Assembly (NCBI RefSeq): GCF_035222375.1
Contig: NC_085887.1
Span: 2,827,501 to 2,891,500 of the forward strand
Source: Podospora pseudocomata
Lineage: Eukaryota > Ascomycota > Sordariomycetes > Sordariales > Podosporaceae
Reading direction: 5' to 3'
Length of the DNA: 64,000 bases
The translations under genes were made by a program, and so were the position numbers. The notes below the pieces were generated by a model. It was not told the origin of the DNA. It did not search any database and saw only the letters and a program-made list of their open reading frames with translations. Shown piece by piece: positions 54,955 through 64,000 of this stretch (the first letter of the stretch is position 1; the number at the start of each line of letters is the position of its first letter).

Positions 54955-57294
54955 CTACAACTTCGCCCTCCCACCCTCCTCCCCCCTCCCCAACCCCTCA
55001 CTCAACCCAACCCTCCCCCACCAAAACTCACAAGCCTCCCTCTCCAGCCTCGTCAAGCTCTCCACCTTGACCGGATACCCTTGCTTCCTCTCCTGTTGCG
55101 GCACACTCCTATCCCGCTCATTATTCCCCTCCCCAAAAACCATCAACCTCCCCTTCCCCAAATCCTTCCACCACCCCTCCCTCTTCGCCGGACTCTCAAA
55201 CCTCGGCCATTGCACCCTCCTCCCCCTCGCAGCGTTAACATCCCCCCCCTTACTAGCCACAAACCCCGACCAAAAAGAAATCATCTCATCCGCCGTCCTG
55301 ACCAACCCCGGCCTCTCATTCCCGTAACCCAAAAACTCCATATCATGCGCCACAACAGGCGCTTCATCCCCGTGATTAGCGGCTCCAAAGACACCAGTAG
55401 CAGCATACCGATATACATAAACGTTGGAAATCCCAGAAAGGGACATGAAATGCGCCGATTGCAAAACGGGGCATATATAAGCGTAGTGGGAGTATGCCGT
55501 GTCCAATCTATTCCACTGAGCCCCCTTTCCATTAGGAACAGAGACATAGGGGCTGAGGGTCGGGTTCGTCACCGGGTCGGGGTACAATTCTTCCAATTTA
55601 TCCAAATCAGCATCCTTCAACGTCGGGATCAAAGTCTTGAAAAAGGAGCGGAATTCAGAATTGGTGGAGGCGTCAGGGGGGATGAAGATTGTGCCTTCGT
55701 TTGTGTTGTACCCGGTGATGATCGGGATTTTGAGGTGGTGGCTGTTCTGCCAGGAGGAGATGGGGAGGTCGGGGATGATGTCTGGGAGGGTGTGGTTCGC
55801 GTGGGAGGAGTTGGAGTAGGGGTTTGGGCCGTCGATGACGGGTTGGAAGGGCCAGGTGACGCTGTCGACGTACTTGTCCCAGACGGCTTTGGAGCCGGCG
55901 ACGATGGTTTTGAGGGGGAGGGTGCGGAGGTGGGGGAAAATTTCGGATTCGGGGATGTGGGCTGCGTTGATGGCGGTGAGGAACTCGCGGAATTGGATGA
56001 GGTGGCGGGGGTGGGTGGGATAGAAGACTGCGCGGGCGGTGGTGGCGCCGGATTCGAGGATGGCTTTGTGGAAGGGGGGTGGTCTGGGGGAGTTGGCGTA
56101 GTGCATGATGTGGTGGCCGATCTGATAATGTTAGTATCGTATGCTCAGACGAGATGGTAAGTGAGGACATACCGAATGGGCACCGGCACTGAGTCCCATG
56201 ATGGTGACATTGTCCTTGTCACCACCAAAGGCACCGATGTTGTCTTGCACCCACTCCAAAAGCGCCTGCTGGTCTCTCAGCCCGAGATTCAAAATCCCTT
56301 CCCTAGCAGTAATATCGCTCGGTAAAAAGCCCAGCGCGCCCACCCTGTAGTTGAAGTTCACAGCAACGATGTCGTGCTCCGCCCAGGCGACGAAACTGGC
56401 CATGTTCCTCTCAATGCCCTTTCCAGCATTGAACCCTCCTCCGTGGATATACACCACTACTGGCAGCTTTAGCTCGTTTCCGTCTTGACCCTTCCCACCT
56501 TTCCCCTTGATCAGTCCAGCAGGCCTGTAGACATTCAGGTTTAGGCAATTCTCGCCCTGGCCTATATAGACCACCCCATCGTTGATCGGACAGAACTCTC
56601 CGTATCTCGTAGCTTGAAATGTTTCCTTCGATGGCTCTAGTGGCTGTGGTGGCCTGAATCTGTTTTGCCCTCCGGTCGTCTGAGCATAGGGGATGCCCCT
56701 GAATGCCTCCACCGATTTCTTGAATCTTGGCGCTTTGAGGTTTGTCGTCCCGATGTAAATGCCCTGCTTCAACTCGACTGCCGGAGTCGTCGCTTTCACA
56801 CCGCTACCCTTCCCTGTTGCTTTCCCTGGTGATGCTGTTGGTTTCGTCATTCTGACCAGTGTTGTCGTCGTCACCGGCGGTAAAATGAAAGCAGGCAAGT
56901 CCCCCAAAGAAATCTTCGTCCCTTGCTGCCCGGGTCTCGATGTCCCCAGCCCAGCGCCTGAATGTGAATTCTTCAGTGAATATCCGTAACCGTGGCCATA
57001 GACTCTCAGATAGATCCACACCAACACTAACACAGCGAGCCCTGATATCCAAAGCGATAACCTGTTCTTGAAAAAGCCTCCTCTCGAATGGCCGTAAGAA
57101 TATGATCTATGATTCGGTCGGACCAGGGGCCTCTGCTTTATACCCATTCCTAATCCTCCTCCTCCTCCATGCGACGAGGTTCGGGTTCGGTGTTGTTGTT
57201 GGAGAAGAAGCTCCACCGTTGCACTTCTTCCAGACCGGGACCCGCCGCTGCCGCTGCTAAAATGCGGAGAAGCTTCGCGGTCCTTGGCGTACAT
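54955..57294 (-). CDS. Membrane-anchored type B carboxylesterase
   Basis: Serine esterase of the cholinesterase-like alpha/beta-hydrolase group. Two exons, 57294-56173 and 56121-54955, giving 762 residues. The first 70 residues are Ser/Gly/Arg/His-rich and cytosolic-looking. One membrane segment follows (LSLWISGLAVLVLVWIYLRV), which makes this a type II membrane protein with the catalytic domain outside. Core motifs: AFRGIPYAQ, GENCLNLNVYRPAG, VVVYIHGGGFNAG (oxyanion hole), VAVNFNYRVGALGFL, GLRDQQALLEWVQDNIGAFG, and the nucleophile elbow GLSAGAHS. The intron falls right after that elbow, and exon 2 continues IGHHIMHYAN. Later AFFKS-type GYNTNEGTIFIP carries the acid and a C-terminal NHGDEAPVVAHDMEFL region carries the His candidates. 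Most carboxylesterases are secreted without an anchor, so this long N-terminal extension is unusual. It is head-to-head with the NLR gene. Confidence 0.9.
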
Positions 57295-58341
57295 CTTGGT
57301 CGCCTGGGTGGCTGCGGAGCGGGAGAGTGGTAGAAAAAGGGTCTCTCGGCTATAATCTACCGGTGTATATCGTCATATCCATAGTATTTCCTTCTCTTTC
57401 GGGCTTCTGTGATCGTCGTTTCTTCTCCCGGTTGCTCGCAGGACGCAGCAGTGTTTGACTACAAAGGCTTGAGAGTAGGTTTGTGTAGCGGTGGTTAACG
57501 GTTTCCGGGTTCGGTCGCTCGGGGCAATTGGTCCAGCGGCTGTTGAGGTCGCACAGCGGTTTTTGGTGTCTGAGATTCAAGTTGGTGCAAACTCTAAAAT
57601 TTTGGAAGAATATTTGGGAAGGTGACCGTTTACATTGAGAACGAACGACTTAAAATGAACGACTGGAGAGAGGACGAGGGCAAAGCCACGCTCGTCTGAA
57701 CATCGTGACGGCGGCACGGACACAACCATCCTTATAGGTTTCACCTCACTTTCGGATCAACGACGGCGAGGCTGCATATCAAACCCTTGACAATCGCCCG
57801 ATTGAGCTGCATTTATTGACATATAACACGAGATATTCCTACCTCACATCCCCTATCATCAGGCACGGAGACCCTTTGGGTCTAGACTCAGGCACATGTT
57901 CTGGTTACTGCGCCCGTCCGGTCTCCGGCTCGGACGACGGGGGTTGTTGGTTGTTGGTCTTTCGGTCTATGATTTATGGGCTTTGTAGACATTCCACATG
58001 GTATGTATAATCAACTCAAACCTGATGACGAAGTCTCCAAACAGAATCAGTCAAGCCCAGCCATAGTCACAAGGCAGCCTTGAGGGCTTCCAAGTTGTTC
58101 GCATCAGGTGATTTGCACTGTATCAAATCTGTAGACCTCTCACATATAGGCGGACGACGGAGCGGCTGAGCATGAGCCACACCAATTCCAAGCGGCAAGG
58201 CACCCACGATCTGACTGACTGCCAGCTGGATAAGGCTCTGCGGAAGAAAGTGCATTTCCTTCTTCTATCAACTTTCTGAAAGCACATCAGAACATCTATT
58301 AATACAGCATACATCTTCGACAGGGACGCGCTTGAACATTT
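57295..58341. promoter_or_regulatory. Divergent intergenic region (carboxylesterase / NLR)
   Basis: 1.05 kb between divergent starts of the esterase and the NLR. I find no supported gene and no recognised regulatory site. Confidence 0.5.
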
Positions 58342-61300
58342 ATGATGCCCCCGGTCTTGCGATCACACCGGAAGCGGATGGCAACCGATGAATTACAGGA
58401 AGAACGCTCCATTCCACCGCCGCCGTCCGCTAGGGGTCCCCGGGTCCTGGTTGACAGTGACCGAAACCAGATCCTAGAACCTGCCGTTGCCAACGAGTGC
58501 GTACTTTTGCTGGTTTGATGTCTAAATAGACTGTTTGCTGACAGTTACCAGTGCCGTGGCAGAAACACCTCAGCGGACTTCCCTTGGACTATCGCAGGAC
58601 TGTCAGTTAGTAATCCAGTCTTCGACAACCAACAATGTAGTCAGCACGTATGTCCCACCCCGACGTCCAGCCAAACGGAGCGACTTCAGCATTGCCATCA
58701 TCTGCGCGCTCTCATCAGAGGCCACTGCCGTGGACGCTGTCTTCGACGTCTACTGGGATGACAAGGGTCCACCTTACGACAAAGTTGCCGGTGATCCCAA
58801 TGCGTATACCACCGGTGCCATTGGTCGTCACAATGTTGTTCTCGCACACATGCCGGGGATAGGGAAAGTCGGCTCTGCGCTGGTGGCATCCAACTGCAGG
58901 CACAGTTTCCCCAACATCAAGCTCGCACTTGTTGTGGGGGTCTGCGGCGGCGTCCCTTTTAGCTCTACACACGATGTCAGCACAGAGATTATACTTGGCG
59001 ATGTTATTATCAGTGATGGGATCATTCAGTACGATTTGGGACGACAGTATGATGATCACTTCGAAATCAAGGCCGGGCTTTTGGATACTCTCGCCAGGCC
59101 CAGTTTAGAAGTACGCTCTTTTCTCTCGCAACTGAAGGTCCCGCGGCAGAGGAAGATGCTTGAAGAGGAAATGGCCAAGATCATGTCGGTCCTGTCGGTC
59201 CTGCCGGCCCAGTCGGGCCTGTCTACCCAATATCCAGGCGCAGCAAAGGACAAGCTTTATAAGGCAACCTACAGCCATATCCGCGAAAAGGAGTTGTGCG
59301 AGACCTGTGGGTGCGACGGCGAATTAGTGACACGCGAGAGGCTCGGCCATGAAACTCCGCATCCTATGATTCACCTGGGTATCATGGCTTCAGGCGACAA
59401 CGTCGTGAAATCAGCACCGTATCGCGACAAGATTGTGGCGGAATCGAAATTGAAATTGGAGGCGAACATCATAGGGTTCGAGATGGAAGGAGCAGGAGTT
59501 TGGGACACCTTCCCTTGTGTTGTGATCAAGGCTGTCTGTGACTATGCGGACAGTCACAAGGCGAAAGGATGGCAGCCATACGCAGCTGCTACCGCCGCCG
59601 CGTGTATGAAAGCATTCTTGAAGAAATGGACTCCTTCTCCTTCTCTTCAGGAAGATACCCGTACGTAATAGTCTCATTACCTTGCAACCTCTACATACTA
59701 TCTCGAAAGTTGTCTCATGCGCATTTAGTTTCTGTTCCATACCCACGGAACAATAACTTCGTCGGTCGGTCAGATATTTTAGCGAAGCTACATCAACTGT
59801 GGTGCAACTCCACCTCACAGACCCGAGTTGCTCTCTGCGGTCTTGGGGGCATCGGGTAAGTTCAATTCGTTCATGCTGTTGATATCACCTAACACCTGAC
59901 AGGAAAACACAAATTGCCATCGAGTTCACATATCGGATCCAGCGTACTTACCCCAACATATCAGTCTTTTGGGTCCACGCAAGCAACCACGAACGGTTCC
60001 GTGAAGCATACACTGCTATCGCACAGAAATACCGGATCCCCGGGCATGAAGATCCCAAAGCAGAGGTGCTGCCATTGGTAAAGAGCTGGTTAGAAAGCCA
60101 GGAGTGTGGTCAGTGGATCATGGCAATCGATAATGCTGATGATCTGGAGCTTTTCTTCAACAGAAATGGTGGATTGGGACGCTACCTTCCAGAGTGTGCG
60201 CACGGGACTATCCTCATCACCACAAGAAACCTGCAGGTCGCCTCCAGGCTAACTAAAGGAATGGCCTCGTCCGTTATTAGGATCGGAAAGATGGATGAAG
60301 TCGAGACAGCCCAGTTGCTCTCAACACGGCTTGCAGAAATCGACACGATGCCTGGGGATTATGCAGGACTTTCTGCTCGGCTTGAGCATCTACCATTGGC
60401 ACTGGTTCAGGCGGCTTCGTTCATCCAAGAGAACAGTATCACGATCTCTCGATACATCCAACTCCTGGACGAGAGCGACCAGACTCTTATCGATCTACTT
60501 AGCGAAGACTTTGAAACGGTTGGGAGAGACTCGGAAACTCCTCGTGCAGTAGCAGAGGCTTGGATTATCTCTTTTAAGCAAATTCACAATCGGAACACCC
60601 TCGCAGGCGAGCTTCTTTCAATCATGAGTTTCCTCGATCGCCAGACCATTCCCTACGAATTTCTTTTCACGTACGCCAAATACCACGGTGCAAGAGAGCT
60701 TCAGCTCATCAAGGCACTAGGGGTACTAAAAGCGTTTTCATTTGTCACTGAAGAAAAAGACCAGAAATTTGATATGCATCGACTCGTGCATTTGGTCACT
60801 CGAAAATGGCTGGTTCAGAACAGCATAAAGCAAAAGTTCGCCGAGCGGGCACTCTTGGTCGTGACTGTGTGTTTCCCGTGGGGGGAGTACAAGAATTGGA
60901 CTATATGCAACGCATACCTCCCGCACACCACTGCTGTGTTAAAACTAGGAGAAGACATTTCCTCAAGACAAGGAAAGCTGGCGAGAGCAAGACTTCTTCA
61001 TAATGCGGGCCAGCTTTTCTCCGGACGGGGGGATTACCAGAGAGCGGCATTGTACCAGAAAAAAGCATGGGAGATCAGTCAAGCCCACTTGGGCGAAGAA
61101 CATCCCAATACATTGGCTAGTATGGGTAGCCTAGCGTCAACATACCAGTTACAAGGCCGGTGGAAGGAGGCCGAATTACTACAGCTACAAGTACTGGAAA
61201 TTCGAAAGAGGGTTCTAGGAGAAGAACATCCCAACACATTGGCTAGTATGGGTAGCCTAGCATCAACATACCAGTCACTAGGCCGGTGGAAGGGGGCCGA

Positions 61301-62951
61301 ATTACTACAGCTACAAGTACTGGAAATTCGAAAGAGGGTTCTAGGAGAAGAACATCCCGACACATTGGCTAGTATGGGTAGCCTAGCATCAACATACCAG
61401 TCACAAGGCCGGTGGAAGGAGGCCGAATTACTACAACTGCAAGTAGTGGAAATTAAAAAGAGGGTCCTAGGAGAAGAACATCCCAATACATTGGCTAGTA
61501 TGGGTAGCCTAGCGTCAACATACCAATCACAAGGCTGGTGGAAGGAGACCGAATTACTACAACTGCAAGTACTGGAAATTGAAAAGAGGGTTCTAGGAGA
61601 AGAATATCCCGACACATTGGCTAGTATGGGTAGCCTAGCGTCAGCATACCAGTCACAAGGCCGGTGGAAGGAGGCTGAATTACTACAGCTGCAAGTACTG
61701 GAAATTCAAAAGAGGGTTCTAGGAGAAGAACATCCCGGCACATTAGCTAGTATACACAACCTAGCATCAACATACCAGTCACAAGGCCGGTGGAAGGAGA
61801 CCGAATTACTACAACTGCAAGTAGTGGAAATTCAAAAGAGGGTTCTACGAGAAGAACATCCCGATACATTGGCTAGTATGCACAACCTGGCCTTAACATA
61901 CCGGTCACAAGGCCGGTGGAAGGAGGCCGAATTACTACAACTGCAAGTACTGGAAATTGCGAAGAGGGTTCTAGGAGAAGAACATCCCGATACATTGGTT
62001 AGTATGCACAACCTAGCATTAACATACCAGTCACAAGGCCGGTGGAAGGAGACCGAATTACTACAACTGCAAGTAGTGGAAATTCAAAAGAGGGTTCTAC
62101 GAGAAGAACATCCCGATACATTGGCTAGTATGCACAACCTGGCCTTAACATACCAGTCACAAGGCCGGTGGAAGGAGGCCGAATTACTACAACTGCAAGT
62201 ACTGGAAATTGCAAAAAGGGTTCTAGGAGAAGAACATCCCGATACATTGGCTAGTATGCACAACCTGGCCTTAGCTTGGAGGGGTCTGGGGCGGCCTAAT
62301 GATGCGTTAGAGCTGCTTGAAGAATGCCTTTGTCTGAGAGAGAAAGTGCTTGGGTTAGATAATCATGTGACCATTAACACACAAGCGGAAATAGTTTGGT
62401 TATATATGAAGCAAGGTCGATTCCCTGAGGCTGAAAGAATACAAGCGGGAGTGCTAGGAAAGCGGAAAAGAATATTGGGAGAAGAACATCTTGACACACT
62501 GATTAGCATGACTAACCTCGCACATACTTGGAAGGTCATGGGTCGCCTTGAGGCAGCTGTAGAGTTGATGCAGGAGTGTGTTCGCCTCCGTCAGAAGGTC
62601 TTGGGCTCGGATCATCCCGATACCGTCGAAAGTTTGTCGGCACTGGAAGAATGGCAGGATTTGAAAGGCGAAGGCGGTGGCAACGGGAACACACACGGCA
62701 ATTCTGAGGCAAACGCTGCAATGAAGAGCGGTGAGAACGCCGATGGGAGCAGCAGTCACCACGAAGACGCCGATAACGGCACGGATGACGATGCTGGTTA
62801 CGAGGGCCACGAGAACGGGAACAAGGCTGGCCAGAGCTCAGAATCTCAGCAATGTCAGGCCACTAGGGACGGGGATGAGAAAAGGCAACATCGGGGACGG
62901 AATCCAAGATGGCGAGGGGCGGCGCAGCAGCGAAGATGGGAACACAGTTGA
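58342..62951 (+). CDS. Fungal NLR: PNP-like domain, NB-ARC and TPR repeats
   Basis: A STAND/NLR-type signal protein of 1479 residues. Exons: 58342-58496, 58552-59660, 59729-59855 and 59903-62951. Domain order: (1) residues about 90-400, a purine-nucleoside-phosphorylase/UDP-phosphorylase fold with DFSIAIICALSSEATAVDAV, GRHNVVLAHMPGIGKVGSAL, LALVVGVCGGVPFS and the substrate motif GFEMEGAGVWD near 360. (2) NB-ARC: VPYPRNNNFVGRSDILAKLH, then P-loop CGLGGIGKTQIAIEF near 460-472, split by intron 3, VFWVHASNHERFREAY, Walker B-type QWIMAIDNADD near 535, TILITTRN, and LEHLPLALVQAASFI. (3) from about 850, some 13 TPR units of 42 residues. The central nine (from 61159) are nearly identical (ELLQLQVLEI, EEHPDTLASM). 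Fungal NLRs of this type are known in heterokaryon incompatibility and immunity-like recognition; its ligand is unknown. The second intron acceptor is the CAG at 58549-58551, not the CAG seven bases earlier. Confidence 0.9.
61159..62292 (+). repeat. Nine 126-bp tandem repeats encoding near-identical TPR units
   Basis: The start of each unit (GGTGGAAGG...) falls at 61159, 61285, 61411, 61537, 61663, 61789, 61915, 62041 and 62167, exactly 126 bp apart. Units split into two subtypes by the SM(G)SLAST or SMHNLALT segment. The pair at 61789-62040 is copied almost exactly as 62041-62292, a 252-bp higher-order duplication. Flanking TPR units (before 61159 and after 62292) are diverged. Confidence 0.95.
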
Positions 62952-63755
62952 GGCTGACGAAAGTGGATATGGGCCTGGGCCAGAACGTTTCTAGGAATAT
63001 TATCAGGATGAACAGGGAGGGCTGGAGCAGAGCTTTGTGTAATAGCTAACGCCACTTGAGGAACTACTTAGGAAAGGAGGGGACGACAGGTATCGTGGAA
63101 TACTCGGTTTCCTTCTTTTATTCTGATGTTTTTCAGCTTTTGACAGTATGTTTCAGGGCCACATACCTATATCGTGGATTTCATTCTGTAGCTTAATTGT
63201 GTGTATCACGCTTAGGTAGCCATAGCTAATGACAAAATATTGTGTGGCCCGGAACCATACCTTCGTCATCACCAACAATCGATATTCCGTACCACTTCCA
63301 GCCAGCTTTGCTCGGCTTCTTGCTGTTGCTACTTCAACAGGGACTGTAATGGAGCTGATGTACTTACTGCTGGTACTCTTTTGACCAGAGCAATATACGT
63401 TTCTTGGACACGATAGAAACGTCGAAGACCGTAAAGACAGGGGGGCATTGCAAAGGCAGCCTTTAGATTTTACTAAGTCGACATGATGTCAACTGGTACA
63501 GGTGATGATAGTAATCTGTTCCATTCTCCCTAACATAACATACACTATTCCTCTTCAAACCCAACTTCACTCTTCCCAAGCCAAAAACCAACGCCCTAAC
63601 AATACCCCATCTCTTCTAACCCCCCACCAAAAACCCCAATCATAATCCTAACAATACCCTATCTGTCTTTCCTTACAGCAATCAATCCAGAATCAAAAGA
63701 AAAACGACCCCCAAATAATAAAAACTCCAAGTTAACAAAACCCTTCCCCCACCAT
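62952..63755. other. Convergent intergenic region (NLR / right-edge gene)
   Basis: 804 bp. The first 40 bp remain open in the +1 frame relative to the NLR (to the TAG at 62992-62994). After that the region is non-coding and becomes A- and C-rich near the end. No gene seen. Confidence 0.45.
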
Positions 63756-64000
63756 CTAATACCCCTGCCCACCACTCTCACCCCCCGACCCAGAAATCAT
63801 CAAACTAGCCCTCTTCTGCCTAACAGCCATCTTCTCCTTCCACTCTCGTCCCAGAGCCCTACTCCGTTCCGCAGCCTGCTCCCTCGCCATCTTGGCCGCC
63901 TGCTCCCTCTCCTTCCTCTCCCTCTCCCTCTCCAAAGTAAAAGAATTATCCCTCTTGAAAATCTCCTTCCCCCTCATCTTCTGCTGCTGCACATCCTCCT
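63756..64000 (-). CDS. 3' end of an unidentified gene (partial at right edge)
   Basis: A minus-strand frame is open from the window edge to a stop at 63756-63758. The visible C-terminal 80 or so residues form a long charged helix: RGKEIFKRDNSFTLERERER, KEREQAAKMAREQAAERSRA, LGREWKEKMAVRQKRASL, ending in a Gly/Ser tail. This type of Lys/Glu/Arg helix with KEIFKRDNS at its head occurs in fungal proteins, but I cannot place it in a family. The start lies outside the window, and the first Met seen is internal. Confidence 0.75.
   Translation of the reverse strand, partial: EDVQQQKMRGKEIFKRDNSFTLERERERKEREQAAKMAREQAAERSRALGREWKEKMAVRQKRASLMISGSGGESGGQGY

Noticed and set aside
55081-56160. Plus-strand open frame of 359 codons
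   Set aside because: Antisense to the carboxylesterase core, low-complexity, no motifs.
58545-58551. Earlier acceptor at 58543-58544 for NLR intron 1
   Set aside because: It leaves a frame that soon stops; the CAG seven bases later joins exon 1 to the PNP domain in frame.
61079-61615. Minus-strand open frame of 178 codons with internal repeats
   Set aside because: The repeats are the reverse of the TPR units; it is open only because those units lack stops in that frame.
61159-62292. Tandem repeats as a satellite or CRISPR-like array
   Set aside because: The 126-bp unit is a multiple of three, in frame, and encodes a standard TPR; there are no spacers.

Overview
This window is nuclear DNA of a filamentous ascomycete, most likely a sordariomycete close to the Sordariales. 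The evidence is protein content (Sof1, Rpn6, Lsm1, Mob1, OSCP, Mug190, fungal Pol iota, GH72, a hydrophobin and a fungal NLR), many short introns (about 50 to 130 nt, mostly GTAWGT...YAG), and a gene density of about one per 3 kb. I see no transposon, LTR element, virus copy or CRISPR array. Exon coordinates were worked out by hand from reading frames, splice signals and recalled family sequence.

Layout, left to right: the 3' tail of an unknown gene (+); a GPI-anchored GH72 glucanosyltransferase (+); an RGS-domain membrane protein (-); a degenerate block (6654-7520) and a decayed partial copy of a hydrophobin; an intact ten-cysteine hydrophobin (+); SOF1 (-) head-to-head with RPN6 (+); a very large AT-hook protein (-); an AsaB/CmcJ-type oxygenase-like gene (+); an Sds3-like HDAC-complex subunit (-) head-to-head with LSM1 (+); a secreted six-hairpin glycosidase (-) head-to-head with MOB1 (+); ATP5/OSCP (+); tRNA-Gly(GCC) (-); a GH63-type glucosidase (-); a Mug190-type SMP-C2 lipid-transfer protein (-); a disordered nuclear-type protein (-) opposite a Y-family DNA polymerase iota (+); a TMEM135-like membrane protein (-); a bHLH factor (+); a membrane-anchored carboxylesterase (-) head-to-head with a large NLR (+); and the 3' end of another gene (-) at the right edge.

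Most genes are single-copy housekeeping genes (rRNA processing, proteasome, mRNA decay, cytokinesis, ATP synthesis, translesion synthesis), with cell-wall and surface genes among them. They do not form one pathway or a metabolic cluster.

The strongest candidate for an unusual system is the NLR at 58342-62951. It has an N-terminal nucleoside-phosphorylase-like domain, an NB-ARC core and a long TPR array whose central 126-bp units are almost identical at the DNA level, including a fresh 252-bp block duplication. This is the architecture of fungal non-self recognition receptors and suggests a rapidly re-assorting recognition surface. Other points of interest are three GC-AG introns needed to keep frame, a probable 3-nt microexon in the GH63 gene, two genes each carrying one apparent single-base frameshift in a C/G homopolymer, and an unexplained short-motif repeat family in the giant AT-hook protein.
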